From NCBI GenBank assembly GCA_000432515.1, contig HF996056.1, positions 57,038 through 121,037 on the forward strand: DNA of 64,000 bases, read 5' to 3'. Source of the stretch: Bacteroides sp. CAG:545. Lineage in GTDB: Bacteria; Bacteroidota; Bacteroidia; Bacteroidales; UBA932. A model generated the notes under the pieces. That model ran no database searches, was not told the DNA's origin, and saw only the letters and a program-made list of their open reading frames with translations. Shown one piece after another: positions 34,690 to 42,265 of the stretch (positions are counted from its first letter, which is position 1; the number at the start of each line of letters is the position of its first letter). The position numbers were made by a program, and so were the translations under genes.

Positions 34690-35142
34690 ATGAGGCTTGT
34701 AATTCAGAGAGTCAGGGAAGCGTCAGTCACCATTGGCGGAGAAGTGGTCAGCTCTATCGGAGCGGGACTGTTCATCCTTGTCGGGGTGGAAACCGGTGAT
34801 ACTGAGGCTGATATGGAGTGGCTTGTGTCGAAGACTGCGGCAATGCGGATTTTCGATGACGAGAACGGTGTTATGAACAGAAGTGTGGTGGATGTGGATG
34901 GTGAACTTCTGGCGGTTTCGCAGTTTACGCTGACTGCCTCCACGAAAAAGGGCAACCGTCCCTCCTATATCCGGGCCGCTGCCCACGAACTTGCGGTTCT
35001 GCTCTACGAAAAGTACTGCAAACGCCTTTCCGAGGTCGCCGGAAGACCTGTCCTGAAGGGTGTGTTCGGTGCCGACATGAAGTGTGCCCTCGTCAATGAC
35101 GGCCCTGTCACCATCATCATCGACTCCAAAATCCGTGAGTGA
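34690..35142 (+). CDS. dtd: D-aminoacyl-tRNA deacylase
   Basis: The 150-residue protein is typical DTD. It starts [13 protein letters not shown] and has the catalytic S-Q-F-T-L motif near residue 77 and the cross-subunit N-x-G-P-V-T motif near the C-terminus (N-D-G-P-V-T). It hydrolyses D-aminoacyl-tRNAs and glycyl-tRNA(Ala), a proofreading step in the cytoplasm. It lies 59 bp after the GH92 gene and 50 bp before the TonB-C-like gene. Confidence 0.96.
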   Translation: MRLVIQRVREASVTIGGEVVSSIGAGLFILVGVETGDTEADMEWLVSKTAAMRIFDDENGVMNRSVVDVDGELLAVSQFTLTASTKKGNRPSYIRAAAHELAVLLYEKYCKRLSEVAGRPVLKGVFGADMKCALVNDGPVTIIIDSKIRE

Positions 35143-35192
35143 CTTCACGCCAATGTGCTTTCATTACTTAAACCTCTAATAAATAATCAATT

Positions 35193-35882
35193 ATGGGAAA
35201 CGGAAAATTATTGCAGGTCCTGACCTTGTTATTGTGCCTCAGTTTTGGATATTTCACGTTCAAGAACTACGAGGATATCAAGGAACTCCGGAATGAGAAC
35301 GCGTTCCTGCGTGACACCATCGACTCTCTACTTTGCCAGCCGGCCACGGCCAACTCCAGTATAAAGGAGGGCATTGGCAAGCCGGAAAAGAAGTCGGAGA
35401 GGAATGTTGCTGCTGACAAATCAGAGAAAAAATCGATTGCAAAGCCGGCGGCCTCGATGACGTCTTCTTCGAAATCGGCTGCCTCGAAACCGGCACCTAC
35501 AGGAGTAGTGTCGTTTATAAATGAACTCGTCGGTGACGCGCAGGAAGAATATCGTGCAGCGAAGAAGGCCAATCAAAACGCACCTAAAAAGGCAGTGGTT
35601 CCAAGACTCAAGGTGAAGTCTTCCTATCGTATGGAGGACAGGTACAGTTACGGGGTAGATGATCCCCAAGAACTTGGAAACGCTGAGGGAATTGTCAAAC
35701 TTGACATCACAATAGACATTTACGGCCAAGTAAAGTCTGCAAAACTGAACTCAGCCTCCACAATCACAGATGAAGAGGTAATCGAAGCCTGCAAAAAAAC
35801 AGCGCTGAAGACAATGTTCAATCTCAACTCTGATGCCCCTAGGCTTCAGCAGGGAACCATCACTTACAAATTCTACCGGTAA
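35193..35882 (+). CDS. Membrane-anchored protein with TonB C-terminal-like domain
   Basis: The 229-residue protein has one N-terminal transmembrane segment (~5-20), a coiled stretch, and a Lys/Ser/Ala/Pro-rich linker typical of a periplasmic spacer. The last ~75 residues resemble the TonB-C fold: G-I-V-K-L-D-I-T-I-D-I-Y-G-Q-V, then E-E-V-I-E-A-C-K-K-T-A, ending in G-T-I-T-Y-K-F. No ExbB/ExbD genes are adjacent. It may be a TonB-type energy transducer or a relative that binds another partner; the canonical Y-P motif before the domain is missing. Confidence 0.7.
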   Translation: MGNGKLLQVLTLLLCLSFGYFTFKNYEDIKELRNENAFLRDTIDSLLCQPATANSSIKEGIGKPEKKSERNVAADKSEKKSIAKPAASMTSSSKSAASKPAPTGVVSFINELVGDAQEEYRAAKKANQNAPKKAVVPRLKVKSSYRMEDRYSYGVDDPQELGNAEGIVKLDITIDIYGQVKSAKLNSASTITDEEVIEACKKTALKTMFNLNSDAPRLQQGTITYKFYR

Positions 35883-36235
35883 TTCACCAGACAATTAGGT
35901 TGACTAGAACAAGTCGTTCTTCATTGATGTTGTTGGCCGAACTGCGGCAAGAGCCCGCTCTGCTCAGGGTGCTTCGCAATTCGCCGCGGTCTATGCCGCT
36001 GTTCGGCTTACCCGTCATGGTGATGACTGCCCTGTGCACCTCACGAAAACAAGGTGAGTTACAGAGCGCTTGTGCATGTGGAGGTCACAAAATTCGCGGG
36101 GGCAAATCCAGCCTTTTCGTACACGTCGTTTGATTCATGTGTGCAGATTCGGCCTTTCTGCCCCCGTCGTCCTTCAGATTGAACTTCACGGGTGCAGAAC
36201 GTGGGTTTTCGCCCCCGTCGTTCTTTATTCCGCCA
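35883..36235. other. Non-coding gap with degenerate ~50-bp repeats
   Basis: No credible gene is seen. From about 36100 to 36235, two to three diverged units share a T-rich block, then CGTCGTT or CCCCCGTCGT, and then GTGCAGA. An inverted version of the GGGGGC core lies near 36097. The rest shows no recognisable feature. It may be a decayed repeat array or remains of an older gene. Confidence 0.35.
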
Positions 36236-38614
36236 TTAGTTTGTCCACATGTAGGTTCCATCCCAGTAGTCCTTGAATTCTACGGTTTTGATGGTCTTCT
36301 TCGAGGTGAATACATGTTTTCTTACAGGGGTGTACCATTCGGCTTTCACATATACTGTTTTGCCGGTATATCTGTCCACGATAGGGAGAAATTCCCACAT
36401 GCCGCCGATGCGCGGACCTGTAACCCACACTCTTTCACCCGGAGCGTAAGTCTGGAATGTCGAATATCCTTCGGACGGGCCTGTGTAAACGCTACCTTTA
36501 AAGTCGCGTCCGGCTCCTTCTCCCCATGCTCTCACCTGATACCAGCCCAGCTGATGTGCATGTGTGCATTTTTCTGCCACGTCGATAGCTTGTTCGATAG
36601 AGCAGATTTCCTTAGGGCAGATGGTTGTGGCCGTCTTGCCTTTAATCAGTCCCAGTGCTTCCATGAAACTCATGGCCTCCTCTGCGGCAGGGTAGATATC
36701 TTTCTTGTCGGTATATTTGTCCAGTCCATTATCAAATTCAGTGTAGGCGTAGGCACCCTGGTTTTCGATGTAACGCAATGCCTTGTAGAGGATTGCAGCC
36801 ACATCCTGACGGGTGGCCTTGTCGCTGTCCGAAGCTGATGCCGAAGGAATGTCGTTGATTCCGAGTGCAGCGCATTTCGCCACGAACTTGTCGCCTGACT
36901 GTTTCTTGCCGAGCTTGATTTCGCGGTCGAGAAGTTCCTCTACCAGGCGTACCGCGAGGGATTTTATCTGGATCAATGTCGCCTGTACGGTGTAGTCTTT
37001 TCCGAGTACGTCATCATCCAAAAGGTCATCGCACAAAGCGAAGTTTACGGAACTCTGGAAAGCAGCGCTCATCTTGGCGTCTGACTTGTATGGAAGGATG
37101 AACGTTCCAGGTTGCGTCGTAGTGGTAAGTCTTGCCTCAGTTTCGAAACCTTCTGCCTGTTCGGCCATGGCCTTCCTGAAGTCTTCATAGTTCATTTCAG
37201 TTCCGGTCGCTTTCCATGCGACTTTTGTAAAGTGCTTCTGTTCATATCCTTCTGACATGCCGCACCAGATGCAGCTGTACCACCATACGTGCTGTCCGGC
37301 GGAGTTTTTGCCTATATATGCCTGGTCATTGGCCAAAGGCTGTTCGAATATGTGCTGCGGATAATCAAAGTCCGTATATTTTATCTCGAAAGTATGCGCG
37401 GAGTTATGCTCGCATTTTCCGCAGTATTTGCATGAGTAATAGTACGACGTGAAATTCTTACATGAATAATCCTTGTAAATGTTGTCAGGGGAAGCTACTT
37501 TTTCCGTGAATACATGATGCGTGCAGAAAGGTTTTGCGGCATCGGCTCCAGCTTTCTGAGCAGAGAATACGTCACCCTGATATGTCTTTATCGTGAACAA
37601 TATAGGGTATGACCAAGTTTTCCAGGAAACCATTTTCATTACATTGTCGGCTTCCGATTCCGGAATGAATATCGTTGCCCTTTTATTCTGGCACAGGTAG
37701 CTGTTATACGGATGGTAGATACTTGTTGAAAAATCCCTATCACCCTGATAGATATTACAAATGGTCCTGATGAACTTCTGGACGTCCACTTTCTGGCTCA
37801 GCCATACTTCGCGGATGTTGTAAGTTCCTTGTATGGAGTTGTTTACATCACCTGCTGCGCAATCTTGGATGAAATCATTGTCAGTATCTACTATAATCTT
37901 TGTCACGCGCATGGTATTTTGTCCCTTGAATTCTCCTTCATCGTTGGCATAGAATCGCGGATCATACGAATCGTTGATGACAATCAGCGGCCAAGGATTG
38001 ATATCAGGGCTGAGAGCATTGGCCTCGTCGATGGAGTAGGCCTTGCGCGACCTGCGGTAAGAGTCTTTGTTCAGTTCATAATCTGATTTCATGTTCAGCG
38101 CGGCTTCTCTGTCAGATCCGGCCCCGCCTTCTCCTACGAAAACCCTCGTCTCTATATCTATGAAATATGGGGCGCTTGGTTTTACTTTTGCCTCTTTTCC
38201 ATTGACGGTAATCTTAATCCTGCTGCCGTCGATGCCATAGTCATTATTTTTGAAATAATAATCTGTCTGGTATTTTCCGCTCGGATTTATCATCACCTTG
38301 AATACGGCTTTATACTCGAATCCGCTCTTGAACAGCATCTCGCCGCTGTCTTTCTCCACGAAATCGCCGATATAATCCGCTTCCATAAGCTGGATATCTC
38401 CGGTAGGGGCAAGGTCGCCATATTCGGTAGTCGCCGAAGTCGGCTGCACCTCACGCGCGTCCCAAAGGTCCGTTCCCGGTTTCGGGACCGGAATGACCAG
38501 GTCAATGCTTTTGATTTTCGGTTTGTCTTGGGCCAATGTCGTCAGCGGCAGTAAGATGGCCGCCATTGACAACATTGTCATAATCACATATTTAGCTGTA
38601 TCTTTCGTGGTCAT
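36236..38614 (-). CDS. Large secreted protein with SLH-like and Cys-pair modules
   Basis: The 792-residue protein has a signal peptide (cleavage near T-L-A-Q). The first half is beta-rich and unrecognised. Around residues 400-460 there are two short Cys motifs, Y-S-C-K-Y-C-G-K-C and Y-S-C-I-W-C-G-M-S, resembling small zinc-ribbon knuckles found in surface proteins of gut bacteria. Residues ~610-710 look like S-layer-homology repeats (T-R-Q-D-V-A-A-I-L-Y-K-A-L, then A-M-S-F-M-E-A-L-G-L-I-K-G). The last ~90 residues are aromatic-rich. It starts 12 bp after the stop of the LRR gene, so the two are one operon. Cell-surface attachment or binding is inferred. Confidence 0.7.
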   Translation of the reverse strand: MTTKDTAKYVIMTMLSMAAILLPLTTLAQDKPKIKSIDLVIPVPKPGTDLWDAREVQPTSATTEYGDLAPTGDIQLMEADYIGDFVEKDSGEMLFKSGFEYKAVFKVMINPSGKYQTDYYFKNNDYGIDGSRIKITVNGKEAKVKPSAPYFIDIETRVFVGEGGAGSDREAALNMKSDYELNKDSYRRSRKAYSIDEANALSPDINPWPLIVINDSYDPRFYANDEGEFKGQNTMRVTKIIVDTDNDFIQDCAAGDVNNSIQGTYNIREVWLSQKVDVQKFIRTICNIYQGDRDFSTSIYHPYNSYLCQNKRATIFIPESEADNVMKMVSWKTWSYPILFTIKTYQGDVFSAQKAGADAAKPFCTHHVFTEKVASPDNIYKDYSCKNFTSYYYSCKYCGKCEHNSAHTFEIKYTDFDYPQHIFEQPLANDQAYIGKNSAGQHVWWYSCIWCGMSEGYEQKHFTKVAWKATGTEMNYEDFRKAMAEQAEGFETEARLTTTTQPGTFILPYKSDAKMSAAFQSSVNFALCDDLLDDDVLGKDYTVQATLIQIKSLAVRLVEELLDREIKLGKKQSGDKFVAKCAALGINDIPSASASDSDKATRQDVAAILYKALRYIENQGAYAYTEFDNGLDKYTDKKDIYPAAEEAMSFMEALGLIKGKTATTICPKEICSIEQAIDVAEKCTHAHQLGWYQVRAWGEGAGRDFKGSVYTGPSEGYSTFQTYAPGERVWVTGPRIGGMWEFLPIVDRYTGKTVYVKAEWYTPVRKHVFTSKKTIKTVEFKDYWDGTYMWTN

Positions 38615-38626
38615 GAGGATTCGTTT

Positions 38627-40345
38627 TTATTCGGCATCTACGAATTCAAGTCCTGCAGGATAGACATACTGGTTGTTCTCCCATTTGACTTGCATGTAAG
38701 GACAGGTCATCATGTCCGGGTAAATTTCCATAAGGAAGTCATCCTTCAGTTTGGAATTCAATTTTAAGTTCTTGAGGCTCTTGCAATTGTCGAATGTGAA
38801 TTCTCCGATTTCCAATACGTGGGAAAGGTCGAGGGAAACCACACCGCTGTCGGAAAATACGTGACTGCCGACTTTGGTTACACTGGCAGGAATGTTTATG
38901 GTAGTGAGTTTGGTGCAGTTCTCGAAAGTTCCGTCTTTGATTTCCGTAAGGTTCTCAGGCAGAGTCACGCTCGTGAGATTTGTACAGCCGCTGAACATTT
39001 CATAACTTGTAAGTCCCACATAACGGGGAAGTTTGATGCTCTGAAGGCTGGTGCAGTTCTGGAAACATCCATGCAGTTCATCTATCTTGTCGCTCTCGAA
39101 AACGACTTTCTTCAGATTCTTGCAACCATAAAAGGCTGAACCCTGAATGATTTTCACCGATGCAGGAATCACTATCTCGCTGATGTCGGTCTCCCTGAGT
39201 GCGGCGTTCGATATTTCTGTCAATGTTGACGGCAGTTTGATGGATTTTATAGGTTTACCCCAGAAAATATCACCGCGCATTTCCGTGACAGGGATTCTCT
39301 TGCCTTTGTAATTGATGTAGTCCGGCATGACGATATCCTTGCCTGCGACAGCGGTGTTCACGGCCTCGGAAGCAAAGGCAAAACCCTTGCTTGCGTGGAC
39401 TACGTAGATGATGCCGCCGATGTCAACGGTTGCTCCGGAAGCGTTCTCACTTACGATGGTTCCGCTCTGGCTTGATCCTGAAGTGGAGATGCTTTGTTTT
39501 ACAGGTTTCGGATCCCATTTGGTCATGGTCACCTTGGTAGCATTCTCATATCCGCCATGTTTCTGGAAATACTCCTTCGTCTCGTCATTGATGAGCCCTT
39601 TGACAGTGAAAAACGGTGATATTGAGCTCTTTATGAGAGTCTTATACTTATCGCCCTCGAGAATGGACGCGATCTTGTCGTGCAATCCGTTTATTACCCA
39701 TTGAGGAGACTCGCTGCCGTACTCGCTTCTGGCTTCTGCCATCAATTCTACAAGTTTGTTCAACTCGTTGGCACGTGCATAGAGTTCTCCTTCTACATTT
39801 TCATATCGCGCATGTGCCGGAGTAAGAGTCTTGAAATATCCGTTTTTGAAGCAGTCATCCAGCAGGAGGAACTCATCCACCAGACTCTTATTGTTCAAGT
39901 TGAAGATGTTCGGCTGTTTTCCGGACCAGTTCACCTGGGCATCAGGGCTCTGAGGCGGCATGCTTGGTTTTACCGTAAGTGTTCCGTATGCTGCCTCTAC
40001 AGGATATCCGAGCGGAGCGAAAAGTGCCGTGTGCTCATCCGGCAGTTTCACGGTCGGTTTTTCATCTTCCGTTTCAGGAACATTTCCCATCATTGCATCG
40101 TACTGTTTCTGAAGAGCTTTGTCCCTGTCGGACGTCTTGCTTGCGGCAGGTTTCTGTGTAGTCGGCTTGCTGGTGGTCGGCTTGCTGCCGGTCGTCTGGT
40201 TCTTGACAGACTGGGTCGTCTTTACGATTTGTTTGCCGATTTTGTCTCCGAGACTTTTGAGGCCGTCTTTAAATGACTGGGCATCAGCACTTGGCATGCT
40301 CACGAGAAATGCCGTGCATAGGATAAGAATGTTTCTGGTTTTCAT
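38627..40345 (-). CDS. BspA-type leucine-rich-repeat secreted protein
   Basis: The 572-residue protein has a signal peptide (cleavage near A-D-A-Q) and a Lys/Thr/Pro-rich low-complexity linker (~35-70, repeated T-T-S-K-P-T-T-Q-K-P). A middle domain without a recognised fold follows, and then several LRR_5 repeats (~330-560) of the form I-P-A-S-V-x-x-I-x-x-x-A-F-x-x-C-x-x-L. BspA-like repeats mediate binding to host or bacterial surfaces. It is the first gene of a two-gene minus-strand operon. The DNA of the linker (40161-40246) is duplicated near 56.2 kb. Confidence 0.85.
   Translation of the reverse strand: MKTRNILILCTAFLVSMPSADAQSFKDGLKSLGDKIGKQIVKTTQSVKNQTTGSKPTTSKPTTQKPAASKTSDRDKALQKQYDAMMGNVPETEDEKPTVKLPDEHTALFAPLGYPVEAAYGTLTVKPSMPPQSPDAQVNWSGKQPNIFNLNNKSLVDEFLLLDDCFKNGYFKTLTPAHARYENVEGELYARANELNKLVELMAEARSEYGSESPQWVINGLHDKIASILEGDKYKTLIKSSISPFFTVKGLINDETKEYFQKHGGYENATKVTMTKWDPKPVKQSISTSGSSQSGTIVSENASGATVDIGGIIYVVHASKGFAFASEAVNTAVAGKDIVMPDYINYKGKRIPVTEMRGDIFWGKPIKSIKLPSTLTEISNAALRETDISEIVIPASVKIIQGSAFYGCKNLKKVVFESDKIDELHGCFQNCTSLQSIKLPRYVGLTSYEMFSGCTNLTSVTLPENLTEIKDGTFENCTKLTTINIPASVTKVGSHVFSDSGVVSLDLSHVLEIGEFTFDNCKSLKNLKLNSKLKDDFLMEIYPDMMTCPYMQVKWENNQYVYPAGLEFVDAE
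40161..40246 (+). repeat. Copy A of an ~86-bp direct repeat flanking the PUL
   Basis: This lies in the linker-coding part of the LRR gene. It matches 56202-56287 in the same orientation with only a few differences, most at the right end. The two copies enclose about 16 kb containing the whole PUL. Confidence 0.8.
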
Positions 40346-40386
40346 TTGTAATGATTATCAAACTTCTAAGTTTACCAACGTATCCC

Positions 40387-40394
40387 CAAATCTA
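40387..40394 (-). promoter_or_regulatory. -7 element for the LRR/SLH operon
   Basis: On the minus strand this reads TAGATTTG, fitting TAnnTTTG, 42 bp before the LRR start codon. Confidence 0.5.
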
Positions 40395-40436
40395 CGAAAA
40401 AAATCGGAACTGCTCTACTATAACGATGAAAATCTG

Positions 40437-40622
40437 ATGTTTGCCAGTCTGGCATCGAACAGAAGACAAACGGCATTCAGGCTGCGGGCGGATTTACTTG
40501 ACAGATTGGATGCGGTCTTTGATGAACCAAATGACGAAACTTTGGCCGCTATGAAAAAAGCCGATAACCTCACCACGGTTGATATGTCAAATTACGAATC
40601 GTTCTTAAAATCACTTGAATGA
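40437..40622 (+). CDS. Small antitoxin-like protein, possibly orphan
   Basis: The 61-residue product begins near a basic strand (N-R-R-Q-T-A-F-R-L-R-A-D-L-L-D-R-L), like ribbon-helix-helix DNA-binding proteins. It ends in an acidic tail (V-D-M-S-N-Y-E-S-F-L-K-S-L-E) of the kind antitoxins use to bind toxins. A 4-bp ATGA overlap at its stop opens a second frame, as in many toxin-antitoxin pairs. That frame, however, has no toxin similarity and runs into the sigma factor at 40724. Type II antitoxin with a lost toxin is inferred; the start codon is uncertain because the frame is open upstream. Confidence 0.45.
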   Translation: MFASLASNRRQTAFRLRADLLDRLDAVFDEPNDETLAAMKKADNLTTVDMSNYESFLKSLE

Positions 40623-40693
40623 AAGAGATTCTGAAAACAGTATGGGCTCTTTTTTATTCCACGAGCCATTATAATATAATGCAATATTTTGCC

Positions 40694-40701
40694 TATATTT
40701 G
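40694..40701 (+). promoter_or_regulatory. -7 element for the PUL sigma factor
   Basis: TATATTTG lies 22 bp before the ATG at 40724, which supports that start over the longer frame beginning at 40619. Confidence 0.55.
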
Positions 40702-40723
40702 GGCCGTATCAAGAAAGAATGCA

Positions 40724-41281
40724 ATGGCTGATGTGCAGAAGAACGAGATAGTCCGTTTCCGAGATGGGGATCGAGTGGCCTTTGAGGCGCTTTACCAGAG
40801 GTATTGGCGTAAAGTGCTTTCTTTCACGCGACTGTACATCAAGGACTCTTATGAACAAGAAGAAGTCGTGCAGCAGGTGTTCATCAGACTATGGGAGAAC
40901 CGGACAAGGGTCGATGCTGGCAAAGACTTTGACGGATTCCTTTTCATTGTCACACGCAATCTCATATTCAACCGTGCGCGGCATTCCTTTACTGCCGAAT
41001 CGCTTGCTGACTTCATCGACGGAGCCGGCCCGGAGTTTTATCATGACATAGAGGGAGGTATTGATGCCGGATTTCTTCGTGAGGCCGTTGATCGACTTGT
41101 CACGGAATTGCCGCCGAGGCAGAGAGAGGCCTTTGTTCTAAGCCGGCGTGACGGAATGTCCATAAGGGAGATTGCCGGAGTTATGGGAATAACAGAGAAG
41201 GGCGTGCAACGCAATATAAACCTCGCCCTAAAGTTTCTTAAGACCAACCTGCCTCTCTTCCTCATATTCATAAATCTTTAA
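40724..41281 (+). CDS. ECF sigma factor of the PUL (FecI-like)
   Basis: The 185-residue protein has sigma region 2 (D-S-Y-E-Q-E-E-V-V-Q-Q-V-F-I-R-L-W). Region 4 follows (L-P-P-R-Q-R-E-A-F-V-L-S-R-R, then S-I-R-E-I-A-G-V-M-G-I-T). This is the class that activates SusC/SusD operons in Bacteroidetes. It is followed by a FecR anti-sigma gene and a SusC carrying an STN domain, so signal transfer through the envelope in the FecA-FecR-FecI manner is expected. The hydrophobic C-terminal tail (L-P-L-F-L-I-F-I-N-L) is somewhat unusual. Confidence 0.92.
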   Translation: MADVQKNEIVRFRDGDRVAFEALYQRYWRKVLSFTRLYIKDSYEQEEVVQQVFIRLWENRTRVDAGKDFDGFLFIVTRNLIFNRARHSFTAESLADFIDGAGPEFYHDIEGGIDAGFLREAVDRLVTELPPRQREAFVLSRRDGMSIREIAGVMGITEKGVQRNINLALKFLKTNLPLFLIFINL

Positions 41282-41339
41282 TTTTTTTTCTTGAAAACTG
41301 CTGTTCCGATGTGGTGCAGCACTTTCTTTTTGTGTATTT

Positions 41340-42233
41340 ATGTCTGTTTTGTATCAACTTCTTGATAGACATAATATGGATTTCGACGAATACACAAGAA
41401 AGCAATGGAATTCCGCTACTGTGGAAAACTCTGCTGACGAGGCTATCGGCAAGCGGGTGTGGAAGAGTATTGACAGACGTCTATTCCGTTACCGGACAAT
41501 ATGGAAATGGCTTGCCGGTGCTATGGCGACGGCAGCCTGTCTCACTGCCTTTGGAATGTTCCTCTGGTCGGACAGAGATGCCGCGCAGAAAGAACTTGTC
41601 CCACAGCAGATTGTCTATTTGGCTGAGGTGAACGACTGTCTGGAGCTTCCTGACGGCTCACGTGTCTGGCTTGATGCCGGCAGTTCGGTCACCTATCCGG
41701 AGGATATGACGAATTCTCGCGTTGTCTCACTCTCCGGAAATGCTGTATTTGATGTGACTAAGAAGGAAAGTGGACAGAACTTCATCGTCAAGTTGTACGA
41801 TTCTTACATCGAAGTGAAGGGCACCTCATTCTCCGTGAACTGGAGTGGGGACGACATCGTTTATGTTACGCTTTATTCTGGTGCCGTCGATTTCGTCGCG
41901 GAGACAACCGGGCAGAAAGTCTCTCTCACTCCGTCAAACCGTCTTGCCTTCAGTCCGGCGGCTTCTACAATCAGCATGGCACCGTTTTTCAATGGGATTT
42001 CATGGAAAGACGGAAACTATATCATAGAGAACGCATCGCTCGGCGACATTGTCGAATTTATCTGCTGGAACTGGTCAATTAATGTCACAACGGGACCATC
42101 AATCGGGAACGGGCAGCGGGTGAACGGCAAAATAATGCACTCAGAGACACCGGGAAGTGTGCTGGACAAACTCTGTTTCATGCTCGATCTTGATTATGAC
42201 AAGAGCGGGGATAACTACCTGATTCATAAATAA
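41340..42233 (+). CDS. FecR-family anti-sigma factor
   Basis: The 297-residue protein has a cytoplasmic N-terminus, one transmembrane helix (~55-77) and a periplasmic FecR domain. The FecR hallmarks are L-P-D-G-S-R-V-W-L-D-A-G-S, followed by G-N-A-V-F-D-V and V-K-G-T-S-F-S-V. The C-terminal STN-like/DUF4974 region (W-K-D-G-N-Y-I-I-E, then L-G-D-I-V) completes the usual Bacteroidetes form. It should hold the upstream sigma factor until the SusC receptor signals glycan binding. A Met 12 residues in (41376) is an alternative start. Confidence 0.92.
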   Translation: MSVLYQLLDRHNMDFDEYTRKQWNSATVENSADEAIGKRVWKSIDRRLFRYRTIWKWLAGAMATAACLTAFGMFLWSDRDAAQKELVPQQIVYLAEVNDCLELPDGSRVWLDAGSSVTYPEDMTNSRVVSLSGNAVFDVTKKESGQNFIVKLYDSYIEVKGTSFSVNWSGDDIVYVTLYSGAVDFVAETTGQKVSLTPSNRLAFSPAASTISMAPFFNGISWKDGNYIIENASLGDIVEFICWNWSINVTTGPSIGNGQRVNGKIMHSETPGSVLDKLCFMLDLDYDKSGDNYLIHK

Positions 42234-42265
42234 TCCAATATATTATTACTGATAACCTCAAAATT

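Noticed and set aside
35900..36133. 77-codon ORF in the gap after the TonB-C-like gene
   Set aside because: Composition is erratic, no start context or domain is seen, and it runs through degenerate repeats.
40619..40723. Toxin gene or longer sigma factor start
   Set aside because: The 35 codons before the sigma Met at 40724 have no toxin similarity and contain the sigma promoter, so they are not counted as coding.
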